Positions 47,025 through 60,017 of a stretch of DNA of 64,000 nt are shown here, one piece after another (position 1 is the stretch's first letter; the number at the start of each line of letters is the position of its first letter). The translations under genes and the position numbers were made by a program. This DNA is from Linnemannia schmuckeri (Eukaryota > Mortierellomycota > Mortierellomycetes > Mortierellales > Mortierellaceae). The notes beneath the pieces were generated by a model. That model searched no databases. It saw only the letters and a program-made list of their open reading frames with translations, and was not told the DNA's origin. The stretch is taken from assembly GCA_029449235.1 (NCBI GenBank), contig JANATG010000011.1:960001-1024000 (forward strand), given 5' to 3'.

Positions 47025-50000
47025 TTACTTGCGTTCCTTGAGACGCAAGCTGACGATGGCCCAGAAGGCAGCGATGAAGAGGACGTTGTAACCGATCAAG
47101 AAAACCATGTTCTTCCAGAACCCAGTCAGATCGAAACCAAACAGCTTTTGAAGAATCAACGAGCCGGGAACGTTGAAGGCAACGCCTTGGATGTTATCAA
47201 TCAGTTGAGTCTTGGCGACCTCGTTGACGGCCAAGGCCTCAAACCCGTACTTGAACATGGAGAGGTACTGGATCCAGGTGAGAGCCTTGGGGATTTGTTT
47301 CGAGTTGATTAGGAACCCACCGAAGAGCATCATGAAGAGCATGACAATGGAAGATGCGAGGGATGCGACTCCGGTGGTGCGGACACCGGCAGCAATGACG
47401 AGACAGAACATGGCGGTGGCGACATTGAAGAGGACGAGGATCAACAGAAACTTGAAGAAGGTCTCGACATCGGCGGTGAGACCAATCATAAAGTAGGAGA
47501 CGGATCCCATCAAGATGGCTGGGATGATACGGAGAGGAATGAGATCGAACAAGAGAGTCGAGATGATGAAAGGCATGGGTGGGTAGTATCCGTTGGAACG
47601 CTCCTTGACAAATAGGGTACGGGTATCGGTGAAGGCTCCAAGAGCAGAGATACTGCTGAAACCAAGAAGAGCGAGCATGAAAAAGAGAGATCCGGCACGG
47701 TTCTGGAAACCAGCCAAATCCATGGGAACATCAAAGTACAATCCTCCGACAAAGACTCCCAAGATAATGGCAACCGCGAAGTGGAGAACCAACAGGGACT
47801 TGTTGCGGATCAAAGTCTGGAAGCTGCGGAGCATGATCACACGGAGCTGCGTCAAGAAACTGGTAGGGTAGACGGTCTTTTGCTTCTTCTGCGTGGTCGA
47901 ATCCGAGAGCGAGGCGGTCGACGAGCCTGAGGAGCCCATCTCTTCCATCCGAACAGAGGTCTCGTACGAACGGTCATCCGAGGTGCGCGTAATTTCGCTG
48001 GTATTGCCATTGGTATTAGCACCTCCGCGACGAGAGACAATGTTTCCGCCACCCAAGTGAGCCTGGTGACCCGAGGTCAGTCCATCGGCCTTCTCGGCCT
48101 CGGCGCCGTTGTAGCTCTTGGCCTTGGCAACAAGCTCCTGGTCCATGGCGATATCCAACAGGTAATCGGCAATGTTGTAGTTAGGAGGGCAAACCAATTC
48201 ACGGCGTTGGAAGTAGTCGGCAGCTGTGTCCGTAGGTCCAAAGTACAGGCAGGCTCCTTTGCTGACAACCAAAGTCTGGTCAAACATGTAGAAGATATCT
48301 GAGCGGGGCTGATGAATGGTCATGATAACGGTGGTGGTCTTGCTGGCGGCAAGTTTGCAGAGCTGCTGGACAACCATGTGAGCGCTGTAAGAGTCCAGTC
48401 CAGAGGTAGGCTCGTCCAGAATCAGGATTGGGGGGCGGGTAATCAATTCCAGAGCAATCGAGACACGACGCTTCTCTCCTCCAGAGATACCACGGGCAGT
48501 AACGTTTCCAATCTGACGGTCTTTGCAGTGCGTCAATCCCAACATCTCAATAACCTCAGCAACACGCTCATGGACACGGTAGATGGGCATGGCCTCGGGG
48601 AGACGAAGCATGGCAGAGAAGAGAACAGCCTCCCAGACGGTCTGAGTGGCGGGCAAGGTATCCTCCTGATCGACAAATCCAACAGCGCGACGGATCTCGC
48701 TCTCGTGCACCTGCTTGCCGTTCAACAGAATATGTCCAGAGACCTTGCCGTCCTTGCGCTTGCCGGCCAAAATATCCACCAAAGTCGATTTACCGGCTCC
48801 TGAAGGACCCATGACAGCCAAGACAACACCAGCGGGAGCCGATCCAGAGATGCCCTTGAGAATTTCGAGTCCGTCCTTGTTGAGAGTGTAGCCGACATTG
48901 CGGAACTCAAGCGAGGCGGCCTCGTTGTTGAGAGTATAAGGGGTACGACTGAGAACGATCTGGTTTCTCTTGGCGATCGAGCAAACGACAATGAGGAAGA
49001 GGACCAAAGCGCCAAGGATGCCGAGACAGATGATGACACCAACGGGCATGGTCTTCTTGAGTGAAGTGATTGAAGAGCTCATCTCCGTGGGGTAGACACA
49101 CTCTCCCGACTTGCAGTTGACCATCTCAAGACCGTTGGGAAGGAGTCCATCAAGCGCTGCAATTCTGAAGGCGCAAGTCGTGCTGTTGTGAGGGCAGCTT
49201 AGAGAGAATGGTCCCGTCAGTTGGGGGATGGTCGATTTAAGGTCGATTTTGGCGGGAGTTGGGATGCCACCGCACAGCTTTGTGGGACTGGTGATGCAGG
49301 TGCACTTGAGCTCAGGGCATTCCCATGACGTCTTGATCTTTCCTTCGAGTTCCGTTGTGGCGATATTACAAGCGCCAATGTCGCAGAAGAACTGTTCGTT
49401 GTTATCCATCCACAGCTGAGCCTTAATGGTCCTGTTCTTGACATCCAGGTTAAGAGACAAGGCGTAGTTTCCTGGGAAGAGTGCTGCCAACTGTGGGGTA
49501 TTGACGTCGCAGGTCATGAAAGCGTTGTAAAAGACCTCGGGTTTCTTGTTGCAGACCATCTTTTCGTCGCCAAACATTGACGGACGCGAAGTATCTGCAG
49601 CGCATGCGGCATCTGTCTCGCACACTATCATATTCAGGCACGGTCACAAAAACAAGAGAGTTTGTTGTTTTAGCCGTTGGGTCACTGCTCAATCGCCTTT
49701 CAACATTCCTCAACGCAACGCACACTGCTGCTTTGTTGTTGCTGTTGTGGTTGTTTGTTGGCTTGTAAACAATGATGCCCTTTTTTCCGTTACTTACCAT
49801 TGCAGTTGGCTCCACCAAATCCTTCATCACAGGTTGTACAGATTGAGCCAGATTCAACTGTGGGACGTTGCGAGATCTCCTTGAGTGGCGAACCGCAAGA
49901 CATAAGACTACAGTCGAGGCCTCCAAAACCTGGCAGACACTTGCACTGGTTGTTAGAACCGCACACACCGCTGTTCACACATGGCTAATGTATGATAACA

Positions 50001-50037
50001 TATCCAATAGAACCAGTGTTTGGTCAGCGAAACCCGC

Positions 50038-50075
<38 letters not shown>

Positions 50076-50333
50076 GTAATATGTAATCGTCTGAAACAAA
50101 GAGGAAAAGGGCTTTGTTGCTGGTGTTACTGCGATTATTGATATGATGTATACCTTCTTTGAGCAGTCGAAGGCAGGCTGACATGTTGATGGTGTGCCAG
50201 TTGGCACAGTTGGAGCTGTGGCTGTGACGGTGGCGGTTACGGTTGCAGTAACCGTGGTTTGAATGCCTGTTGACTGAGCAGAGATCAGACCGGCTAGAGC
50301 CAAAACAGCGGCCACAGGGAAGTGAAACCGCAT
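47025..50333 (-). CDS. ADP1-like ABCG transporter with EGF-like ectodomain
   Basis: Three exons, 50154-50333, 49798-49984 and 47025-49624, give 988 residues. There is a signal peptide (FPVAAVLALAGLISAQS), then a Thr/Val-rich stretch, and EGF-like cysteine modules formed across introns (CVNSGVCGSNNQCKCLPGFGGLDC and CTTCDEGFGGANC, each shown in part). A larger ectodomain with paired cysteines leads to a first helix (VGVIICLGILGALVLFLIVV, about 312-331). The nucleotide-binding domain has Walker A GPSGAGKST (about 399-407), the signature ISGGEKRRVS (about 499) and Walker B ILILDEPTSGLDS (about 520). The C-terminal half has six hydrophobic helices of ABC-2 type. Signal, EGF region, helix, NBD and TMD in this order match yeast Adp1, a half-size transporter of unknown substrate. 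Intron 1 holds an A32 run (T in the transcript). It is convergent with RabGGTase alpha, 194 bases apart. Confidence 0.88.
50043..50074 (+). repeat. A32 homopolymer in first intron of ADP1-like gene
   Basis: About 32 A on the + strand, thus a U-tract in the transcript, 60-90 bases upstream of the exon 2 acceptor. Confidence 0.85.
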
Positions 50334-53300
50334 TCTAGTGTATATATGTGAAGAAGGGAGGAAGAAGGATGGAGTGTTTGTGAAGGAAAGGAGTGAAGAA
50401 AAAGGAGTTTTGAAAGATGGAGTGGGTGGTGGATGCGGAGTTCCTCAGGTGCGTGGAGAAAAGAAGTATTGAGGTAGCGGTCAGTGGCGACGAAATAGAG
50501 TGTCAATCACACGAAAGGGTGGTGTCGGAGATAATTAAAAGGGGAAGAAGGAGGAGATGAGTCTAGGAGAGAGATGACTGAAAGGAATGGAGGGACAATG
50601 AAAAAAAGAAGGGGAGAAAGAGCGAATGAGGAGACTCGAGGAGGAAGAGAAACGGAGAGTATCTGAGAAAAAGAAGAAAGAAGGAAAAGAAGAAAATGAG
50701 CGAAGGGAAGAAGTGAATAAATAAGTGTGAAAAATGGAAAAAACGGGCAGGCTGACACGAGTGGAGGGACAAAGGAGAGAAGGAGAGAGCAATGAGTGGT
50801 TTGCTGTCGGTTAGAAACGAATGGACATAGGCCGCCAGACAGTGCACAAGGGACAAGGGTCAGAGAGGCAGAGGAAAGCAAAGAAGTAGAAGAACAGCGT
50901 AAAAAAGTGCAAAGCTGCAGAGTGCAAGTGGGTGAGGACTGCGAGTCCTATTTCACTTTTTGTCTTTTCTTAAGTTGAGAGCAGTGTGAATGTGAAAAGA
51001 AAATGCTGAGTGGCATCCGACTGAACTGACAACTGAACTGATAAAGAGAATTCAATGGCAGACACATAAAACAGCATGCAGCGAGAGCAAACTAGTTTTC
51101 TTAGTATCAACATATCAATACTACGTTACAAAACTATAGGGGACAACGTTCGACCGGCAAGTTTGATATTGAACATAGTTCCGTCAAGGGGACAACCAGT
51201 GTTGGTAAACTAAGGGAAAAGCAATTAGCGCGAAAGAAACGAGGCTGAGGGAAAGGGAAAACGAGGGAGACGAAGAAGGGTAGGAGAAAAATGCAAGGCA
51301 AGAAAAAAAAAAAAAAAACAAGGGTCTGCGTTTACATGGATGGCGACAGAGACAGGGGTGAAGGGAGACGGATCGTTGCATTTTTTGAACGACGACTGGA
51401 ATAAGCCAGGGCAGGCTGTCTGTTCATCTGTCCATCTTTTTCTTCATTATATCCTGTCCACCCATTCGCCCCACAACAACAATAATGAAAAAACAATGAC
51501 ACAGGACGAGCGGACTTGTTCTTTGTCAGATGGTTGATGCTTCGCTTCACTTCTTTTTTTGCTCAATCAGTCCCTGAGTGTCGTCATGTTCACTGGAATG
51601 GGTAGAGGGGCGATGGAACGACAACGATGACGACTGTTTGTTTTTGTCTGTCTCTTTGTTACTGAAAGAAGGAAAGGAAAGACAGACTGATCCCAGTGAA
51701 TAATGACAGGGATCGAACAAAGAGGATGCGATTATGATATTTGGATACCCTTATTCAGGTACCAGTGGCATATGTACTTCTTTCACCAGCATAGTCTCTC
51801 TTCCCGCCTTTGCGAGCATAAGGGACGGACTTGGACTTTTCTCGGCTGCTCACTTTTGAATGACGGTCAGTTCAACAGGCAGGCAACAACCAAATGTACA
51901 TATCAACGCGACCACCGCAGCATTGACACGCGCTGGTCGATATTTCATTTTAAAGCCAGTTTACTTTGTCTGGGAACAGCACCATTCAGATATGTAAATC
52001 TTATTCAATACATCCTTTTTTTCTTTTTAGTCAATACACACGACGATGTATGTGTCCACTGAGAAATGTTGAGCCGGCTTGTGGAGAGTAAAGTGACCTG
52101 TTTGCTCCTTCTTACTTTTGTTCTTTATGTTTGCAGTACCTTCTTTCTTTTTCAACGCGCCACTTTATCAACTCTCTTTTCCTTACCTTTTGCAGTCGAC
52201 ACTCTCCTGGAGTCAACTGTCAAACTCCATCCGCATCGATCATCCGATCGCTCCCATTAGGGTAAAGTATGATTGAGCCGCTAAAGCTTTCACGTTAAGT
52301 CGCTTTCTCATATTGGTGGGAAACCAATGCAGCTGCTTACGAGAACTTAGGGGAACCATTTGTTAGGCCGATCAGCAACATGTCACCTTTCTCGCCTTTC
52401 TTTTTCATACCACATGTGGGTTGTCCAATCCATGAACCTCAACAGCAGCAACAATTTCGCAACCACAGATGCATATCAGAAAAAATCCAAAAAAAATGAT
52501 GCACGTCTTTCAAACCCGATTAGAGAGCAACATTTCGTGCAAGCATTTATGCCTTTTATTTTTTTCATTTGTTTATATGGCACATGCGCCCACAACCGTA
52601 CGAACGTTACACACGATTGAAATGGCTCTGCTTCATCGAGTGAACTTCATTGGCTGGCGAGAAGTGGGATGATTTTCTTTTTCATCCTTTTCCCTCATCC
52701 TCACCAGCGAAATCTCCCCTCAATTTGCAGGCGAATTGGCCGAACACATTTTTTGCACTGCTCTTTCTTCTACGGCTCAGCCTTGTGCAAAATTTGAAGT
52801 CCATTTTCTTGACTTGTAATAAACGCCAGCCTTTGCTTCCTATCCTTCCCATTCACTCTTTATTCTTTCACCTAGTGTCTTCTCTCTCTGAGGTTCATGA
52901 CCTAAAACGCATAAGAACCATAGTTGACAAGCTGTCGGGACCTTTTTCGACCCTGACGGTTTCTCGCTAATTGATTGCCCTCTCCCGTTTTTTCTATAGT
53001 AAAGTGTGTTTGGGCCATTTCTTTCTTGTCTATTTCGGCACCCCGAAAAAAGATAAGACCGCCATTCACCTTCACGTAAAGTCCACATTCCTCTCTATGT
53101 CTTTTTCAACCAAAAAAAAATCAAAATAAAAAAAAACAGGTTTTCTTGTACGACCTTATGGATAATTGCTGAGCAACGTCAAATCCCATATTTCATCCAA
53201 ATTACGACCCACGGGCACAAACATGCTATTTGTGGTGTGGTCCACGGGCTATGTGATGAGGAAATATTTGTAACCAACATGCCACTTTTTATTGTTGTCG

Positions 53301-55091
53301 CATTCGTTGCTGTTCCTTTTGTTAATATGCGCGTGTACACTCTGATTCATATTTTTCATATCTTAGCAAGTTGGGCCAACTGCCACTCTGAGCACAAACT
53401 GGTGCCTTATCTACTGTCACCATATTTGGCAGCTCTGGGTTTGTTGATATGTTTTTTATCGCCTATTGTACTTCAAGCCTGCGTCCCTTACGACTCTTCT
53501 CCACAGGCGGATCGCACGAGCGGAAAATAAGCCCAAAAATAAAAAGAGAGGCCTGCCTCAAAAAAAAACCACTTAATGGCAAAACGATTGTGATGCCCCT
53601 TGATAACGCCACCAACTTTACTCTACAGAGAATTGGCACAAGTATTTCTGTGTTGCAATACATGCCCGTCTTGATATTTTTGAAAGAAATCATGGACATA
53701 TAGCGGACTCGAGCATACTCAATTGGCAACCTTTATTGCTTTAGAACCATCTTTAAGTTCAGGGTAACATGTCACCGCTGCCTCATTGCTTGAGCCATGA
53801 TGCAAGTTGGCAAATGAACAGGGCACTTGTGGCACACAATTGTTTCGGAATAAGTAGATTGTATTCATTCAGGCAGACCAGATGGACTTTTATAGACAAA
53901 TGGATGCACCGCAACGAAACAAGCTGTTTATTCTTCGCCCACATATAAATATGGCCAGGATGGCCACTTCCGTTCTGACACCGGGAATGGAAACCAATGG
54001 ACAATAGAACAATATGGACGATTTGTTCTAAAGCTAGCTCGTTCACAACAGGAATGAATGGACTCTCATCGTTGGAACATCTTCAGTGCTTATACACATT
54101 ATTTGTACAGAAACTTATTGCGTAAATGCTAGGTTTTATGCTACGATCGTTTCAACCTTTTCTCCGAAGAAAAACCAAATAAAGGAAAAAGAAGGAGAAG
54201 ACGAGGAGAATGTGGGGAGAGGGTTGCGACAGAGATGATATAATCGTTCGAGGAGAAGATAGTGAAGTGTACGTAGCGAAGTATGTGTATGGGAGAGCAA
54301 GGAAGCTGTCGATTCAGATTCGGCGAATTGAGATCTGTTATTTGTTCCTAGAAATGACGCCACTAACAAAAAGGCTTCTACTCGATCAATCAAATCTACT
54401 AAGCTCAGGTACAGTCAGATCTCACTTTACCTCACAGAACAGAAAGACCATTCTCACTGCAGATGTACAGTACACCCCTCCTTCAATGACTTTCAGCAGG
54501 TGGTGGCTTGAACAGGCAAGGCACACATAGATAGCATCAGTCCCCTTTCTATGTAATATGTGCATGTGTGCAGGCGTGTGCAGTGCGTATAAACAGAGTA
54601 TAAACAGATAAAGGAGTGTGCGTATGTGTGTGTCTGAGGTCAAAGTGTGCCTGTCATTTTTTATGTGTGCCCGCAGCACGTTATCCATCCGGCCAAGCCC
54701 TTTTTTTTCCGTCCCTTCCATATCCATATCCATATCCATACCCCTCTATCCTTCCTTTGGCCTCTGCTCTCATCATCAACCTCCTTTCCCGCCATCATCC
54801 TCATCTTCATCATCTCCTCCTCTCTCCCCTTCTTCCCTTCTCCTCTCTCTCTTTCCTTTCTCTCACACTGTCATCATCCACTCTATCCATCTTTCCTTCT
54901 CTTCATCATCATCGCCATCTACTTTGCCCTTTTGTACTTTTCTTTGTCTTCACTGCATATTTTTTCACTCACTTAATAGCAAACTAGTAATAGCATACTC
55001 ATCAGTACTTCATTCGCCTTTCCTTAATATCTCGATCGCTTCTATCCTTCTTCTTCTTATACACATATCCTTCACACTTCTTTGAATCAAA
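50334..55091. other. 4.8-kb divergent intergenic region, no gene seen
   Basis: Starts of the ADP1-like gene (left) and the three-RRM gene (right) face away from it. The left end (50345-50720) is GA-rich, CT-rich in the sense of the transporter gene. The right end (54695-55080) is CT-rich in the sense of the RRM gene. The centre is AT-rich with short frames only. A frame at 54210-54530 lies in purine-rich sequence without domain features and is not called. Confidence 0.5.
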
Positions 55092-55127
55092 ATGGCATTC
55101 TACGACCAGCTAGCTGCTCAGCACCAG

Positions 55128-55162
<35 letters not shown>

Positions 55163-57225
55163 ACATCAACAGCAACAGCTCCACCAACCTCTCCAGCACC
55201 CACAGCAGCCTCACCTCCACCAGCACCTGCAGCAACAGCAGCACCTTCAGCAACACCAGGTCCAGCAGCAGCACCCCCAGCACCAGCCTGGATTTGGCAA
55301 TGCCGATATGCGCACATCGCTTTGGTAAGCCCACAGCATAATTGCGTCGTCTCTTCCTCGTACTATCCTCCAACAGGATGGATTAGACCAGTTATCCTTG
55401 ACTCCCTCTTTTCCTTGGCCCAAGGAGGCTAAGCACCAAAAAAAAAAAAAATGGATGCAAGCAGCTAACACTCTGATCGTCGCTTTTCCGTAATAGGATG
55501 GGAGAACTCGAGCCTTGGATGGACGAAAACTGGATTCGAGGCACTTGGTACAGCGCGGGCGAGCAGGTCTCGGTCAAGATGATTCGCGACAAGTACACAG
55601 GGTAATGACACTAGACTGCATCATGGTGTCACTATGACCATGCAAACAATAACAACAAACATTGTGGTTTGAAAGTGCACCGCTCACGCGCCCTCCTCAT
55701 ATACCTCCATCGACATTTTTTTATTTTTTAGTGCAAGCGCTGGCTATTGCTTTGTCGAGTTGTCCAGTCCTGCAGCCGCAGTCAAGGCTATCACCACACT
55801 CAACGGCATGCTGATTCCTGGAACAAACAAGGTCTTCAAGCTGAACTGGGCTTCTGGCGGAGGCATGGCCTCGCTCGCGTAAGTCGATGTCGATATCAAC
55901 AGCAACTGTGACAACGGCGACTAACTTTGGAAAGAGTAAATTCCTGTTTTGTTCAACAGTGAACTGACGGTGTTTGTTTTGCTCTTCTTTGTTACCTTGT
56001 CTTCATAGTGGACCCGGCGTCACTCAAGAGTTTTCCGTGTTCGTCGGAGACTTGTCCCCTGAGGTTACAGAGTTCATGCTAGTGGTAAGGCCCCTTCTTT
56101 TCATATTCACCTATGGTCTTTTGTATACAACAACCTAAAGCCTGGCTGCGGAGCAGTTCAGCCATGTCTACTCTGCATCCCCAATGTTTACACATGTGCT
56201 GTTTTATCAACGTCCTTTTGCTGTCAATAGTCAAAGTTTCAAGAGAGGTACATGTCATGCAGGTCCGCAAAGATCATGACCGACGCTACCACTGGAATCT
56301 CACGAGGTATGGATTAAGCTCGCATTGGATGTTCCGACACATAGAGGTTAAGCTGTGATGCCCAGCATTAACGTCATTATTTTTTATCATAGGCTACGGC
56401 TTTGTTCGATTTGGAGACGAGAGTGAGCAACTACGCGCACTTCATGAGATGCAAGGTGTGTACTGTGGAAGCCGTCCTATCAGGATCTCGATGGCCACTC
56501 CCAAAAACAAGACGCCTTCTGGCGGTATGGCTGGCGTCGGTCCTGGTCCTGGACCCATTGGTGGTATGGGCGGCATGGGTGGTATGAACGTCAACATGGG
56601 CATGGCTCAGAACAACTTTGGATTCACCTCTCCCTTGCAGGCGACTAGTCCCCAGCAACCCGCCAATCAGTTTAACGACCCCAACAACACAACCGTCTTT
56701 GTCGGAGGCCTCTCTGGAGTCAGCCATGAAGATGAACTCAGGAGCGTCTTTGCAGTCTTTGGTGAAATCACGTATGTCAAGATTCCTCCAGGAAAGGGCT
56801 GTGGTTTTGTCCAATTTGTTCACCGCCAGAGTGCCGAGATGGCTATCTCTCAGATGAACGGCTACCAAATTGGCAACTCTCGTGTTCGCCTTTCATGGGG
56901 TCGTGCTCAGAACGAGAACAAGCAGCCCTTGTCGCCACATGGGCAGTCGATGGTCGGTGCCTCCGTTTTCCGCTCGCCAATGCCGAACCAATACCCAGGA
57001 ATGCCCAACAACAACCGCGCCTCCGCACCTTACGGCACCTTCCCCGGCATGATGGCCGGCACTCCACCCCCTATGCTTGGCATGATGCAGACACCACCGC
57101 CCCGCGAGAGCATGGATCGCATTCCAACTGAGCACCAAAACCGAGCCTATAACGAGCGAAAGGACGGTTTGATGGTAGACCGTATGGATGATGCCGCAGG
57201 CTGGAGAGGTGCGATCTATGCCTAA
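55092..57225 (+). CDS. Three-RRM RNA-binding protein, Nam8/Csx1/Ngr1-like
   Basis: Exons 55092-55324, 55497-55601, 55732-55878, 56009-56084, 56231-56306 and 56393-57225 give 489 residues. The first about 75 residues are a Gln/His tract. RRM1 (about 77-160) begins TSLWMGELEPWMDENWIRGTW, the form typical of Nam8, Ngr1 and animal TRNAU1AP. RRM2 (about 168-250) has FSVFVGDLSPEVTEFML and, across two introns, SCRSAKIMTDATTGISRGYGFVRF. RRM3 (about 312-390) has TTVFVGGLSGVSHEDELRSVF and KGCGFVQFVHRQSAEMAI. A Gly/Met-rich linker precedes RRM3, and a Pro/Met/Asn-rich tail follows. Yeast Nam8 is a U1 snRNP protein that promotes use of weak 5' splice sites; fission yeast Csx1 controls mRNA stability. Which role applies here cannot be decided from sequence. 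The 5' exon of RRM2 could start six bases further right; the chosen acceptor (TAG at 56230) gives the better family match. Confidence 0.9.
55118..55290 (+). repeat. CAG/CAA repeat coding for polyglutamine
   Basis: CAG and CAA codons with interspersed His and Leu codons in the first exon of the three-RRM gene. The longest pure Gln run is about 12 codons. Confidence 0.85.
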
Positions 57226-58199
57226 ATCCAGACAACTTGAAGCCACGGCCTGTGTTAAGTGTACTGATCAAAGCTGTGTAAGGCGCTCTTTGCTTGCACA
57301 ATTTATCTTTTTTTTTTTTTTTTGTTATTCTCGTATTCTTCTCCTCTTCCTTCCCTTTTTTTTTTTTTTTTTTTTTTTTTAACTTTCACTGACTCTTTAT
57401 CTTGCTTCTCAATTTTTCTTTTCTTCTTTTGCCTCATCTAATCCACAAAAAGCTTATGTTGTCTTTCTTTTCTTTTTCCCTATTCCTGTTCTATTCCCTG
57501 TCCTTCATCGCTCTGCCTCTTGTTCGGTGCGTACTTCTTTTGCTAGTCTTTTTTTTCCTTCTTTCTTCTTTGTCCTGTCATTATTATGTTCTCACTGCGA
57601 CCTTCCAAACCCTTCTAATCTCCACATTTTATGAGTATTCTTTTCGTTGCACGGACTTTCGCCCTTTCTTTCTTTCTTTTACGCCTCCCACACAGCTTTA
57701 TACCATTTTTGCAGTCGTCATCTTTTCTTGTTCCTTTTTCCATCTTTCGTAGTATCCACAAAAACAGACAGTTGCACTTTTTTTTTTTTTTCTTTTGTTT
57801 CTCTTTCGTCTAGTTGTAGCCCTTTTTTGTCTTTTTTTTTGCCATTTTTTTCTTTTCTTTTTTTTTCTTTGAGGATAATCAAATATACATGTCATTATTT
57901 CTCGATGTTCACATCATATCTGCTGCTCCTTCTAGCACACTCTCTTTTTTTGCTTACTTCCCGCATGCAAGTCTTGTCTGGTCTGTTCATCTCGATGGCG
58001 AGTGTGTCCAGTAAAATATGGCTCATGCGGAAGAAAAAATTTTATTTGGAGTCAAGAATTGAGGCGCGGGAAAACGGGGGCAGATACAAGATGTGGCGAG
58101 GGGGGAGAGGGATGGAGGGTGGGCATCGACAAAAGAATTATGAATTATCGTTACTAAATACAAGAGGTCATAATGGAGGGCACGAAGGGCACAATCGTC
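57226..58199. other. Convergent 3' region, T-rich
   Basis: 974 bases between the stops of the three-RRM gene and the C2H2 gene. The + strand is very T-rich from 57305 to 57960, with runs of 16 to 24 T (57308-57323, 57357-57380), suggesting a long 3' UTR or terminator region of the RRM gene. Open frames here are poly-Phe/Leu/Ser artefacts. Confidence 0.55.
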
Positions 58200-60017
58200 T
58201 CATTCCAAAGAAGGGAGTTCCATGGACGTGATTGTCATTGAAGCGGAGGAAGATGAATAAGTAGAAGAGCTGTCCGAAGAAGAAGGTCTATGAGAAGCAA
58301 TATCGTGCGGACTAAACGTTGGAGAAGCTGTTGATTTGGCAGAGGCTGAATGGGTGGGTGATGTCACGGGGCTACTTAAGGATGAAAGGTTGTTGTTGTT
58401 GTTGTGGTTGTTGTTGTCACCGATGATGTTAGTGGTAATAGTGGTGTTAGTAGTTGTGGCGCCAGGGCTAATACTAATGCGCTGTGGTCTTCTTTGGCGT
58501 CGTGCGGGTGGGACATCAGGGTGGCCTAGATGGGCGCGTCGGTAGTGTCTCCAGATGGCGTCGTTCCGAATAAAGATCAGCTGGCAGATGTTGCAGGTGT
58601 AGGGCTTGCTGTTGGAGTGAATCCTTTGGTGCCGAGAGAGGTCGTAGGGTCGGAGGAAGGATTTGTCGCACTGTGTGCAGGCATGAGCCCGCACTTGAGA
58701 GTGGGTCTTGAGGTGGGCGTTGAGGTTGTATTGGCGTAGAAAACGTTTTGGGCAGATGGGACATTGGAACCGACGGTCGCTTTCATCCTCCTCCTCGGCG
58801 GCGGCCTTGCTATAGTTGTCGTTATTGTCGTTGTGATCGTCGTTGTCCTGATCTTTGTTGTTGTTATTAATGCCCTCGTCGCTCTGTGCATATAGACCTG
58901 AAAGGTGATCGGATGAAATTAGGACAGATCGTTGGCTGTCAGGAAAGTTAACGGGATTTTGGCCGAACGGGGAAGAAAAGGTAGGAGGGGAAAGACAGGC
59001 GAGGTTGGGGCTAGAGGTGGTCAGATTGGCCAGGGATTGAGCCAGAGAGGACTGGATCCCATTAGTGTCGACTTTCCCGAGTGGACTTAGAGGTGGCGCA
59101 GAGGGAGAAGAGGATCCGTATAACTCACTGGGATGTAACGGCATTATAGTTTGAAGCTTGGTGTCGATGGGCTGACCGGCATTCTGCTTTTCTAGCCCTC
59201 TATACATATTGATCCGTCTGTCGACCCGGAGTTTGAGAGAACTCTGTCGTTGGGGTTCTGAAACAGCTCTCCTAGAAGACAGAGTAGTCGGTTGATTAGC
59301 TGATCCTGCTACTGCTACTGCTGCTGCTGCATTGCCATGCTGAGTAGCTGACAGATCTGGGGTGCTGAAAAAGTAATCGGAGGTATCTAGGCCCGCGGGA
59401 AATAAATCTGGGCCAGTGGAGGCTGCAAGAAGATTTGATCCGCTATCGACAAGGGAATCCCAGGCATACTCGGGAGGAACAGAGAATCCCTCGAATGGAA
59501 CAGAATTTTCGTCGAAAAGAAGCTGCTGAAGGCTCGGTGGTACCGATGAAGATGAACGCTGCTGCTGCCATAAAGGAGTAGGCGAAAAGAATGCGGAGTC
59601 TTGCTGGGAAGAAGAAGGAAGATCGACAGGCGATGTCTGGCGCTCGGTTGGAAGGGGTGGCAAAAGTGAAGAGGAATATGACTGTTGTTGGTGCTGAGGA
59701 CTATATACATTGTGGTAAGAATGGTAGGGGTGGTAAGGGTGTGGATGGTGGCCATAGGTATGGGATTGGGAGGGAAGGATTGGATGTTGACGGTATTGTT
59801 CCAGTCGTTGGAAATGACAGTTTTGCTGTTCTTGCTGCTCTTGGAGTCGCCAGGAGTGGTGGTAGTGATGTTGTTGCTGCTGCTGTTGTTGCTGCGGCAT
59901 GGCCGAGAGGGGTGGAGATGCGGACATAGTTATGGTTGATGGTAGAGCAATTTTGAATAGTGTAATGGAATATTCGCGCGGCTTGATCGTGAGGTTTCGG
60001 CTGGTATGGGAGGGCAA
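58200..60017 (-). CDS. C2H2 zinc-finger transcription factor
   Basis: A single exon of up to 605 residues; an alternative start at residue 31 (59927, MSASPPLSAM) is equally possible. The N-terminal 400 residues are low-complexity, with Gln, His, Tyr and Ser runs. Three C2H2 fingers lie at about 415-500: CPICPKRFLRQYNLNAHLKTH, CTQCDKSFLRPYDLSRHQRIH and CNICQLIFIRNDAIWRHYRRAH, each with standard spacing; linkers are SQVRAHA and SNSKPYT. The RQYNLNAH/RPYDLSRH pair resembles the Crz1-like calcineurin-responsive factors, but the third finger is longer-spaced and no docking motif was confirmed, so the regulon is unknown. A basic stretch (PPARRQRRPQR) follows the fingers and may aid nuclear import. 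An acidic/Asn-rich run (NNNNKDQDNDDHNDNNDN) lies just before them. Confidence 0.82.
   Translation of the reverse strand: MPSHTSRNLTIKPREYSITLFKIALPSTITMSASPPLSAMPQQQQQQQQHHYHHSWRLQEQQEQQNCHFQRLEQYRQHPILPSQSHTYGHHPHPYHPYHSYHNVYSPQHQQQSYSSSLLPPLPTERQTSPVDLPSSSQQDSAFFSPTPLWQQQRSSSSVPPSLQQLLFDENSVPFEGFSVPPEYAWDSLVDSGSNLLAASTGPDLFPAGLDTSDYFFSTPDLSATQHGNAAAAVAVAGSANQPTTLSSRRAVSEPQRQSSLKLRVDRRINMYRGLEKQNAGQPIDTKLQTIMPLHPSELYGSSSPSAPPLSPLGKVDTNGIQSSLAQSLANLTTSSPNLACLSPPTFSSPFGQNPVNFPDSQRSVLISSDHLSGLYAQSDEGINNNNKDQDNDDHNDNNDNYSKAAAEEEDESDRRFQCPICPKRFLRQYNLNAHLKTHSQVRAHACTQCDKSFLRPYDLSRHQRIHSNSKPYTCNICQLIFIRNDAIWRHYRRAHLGHPDVPPARRQRRPQRISISPGATTTNTTITTNIIGDNNNHNNNNNLSSLSSPVTSPTHSASAKSTASPTFSPHDIASHRPSSSDSSSTYSSSSASMTITSMELPSLE

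Noticed and set aside
57402..58231. Several poly-Phe/Leu/Ser frames after the three-RRM gene
   Set aside because: They follow T-rich 3' UTR sequence and have no globular composition.
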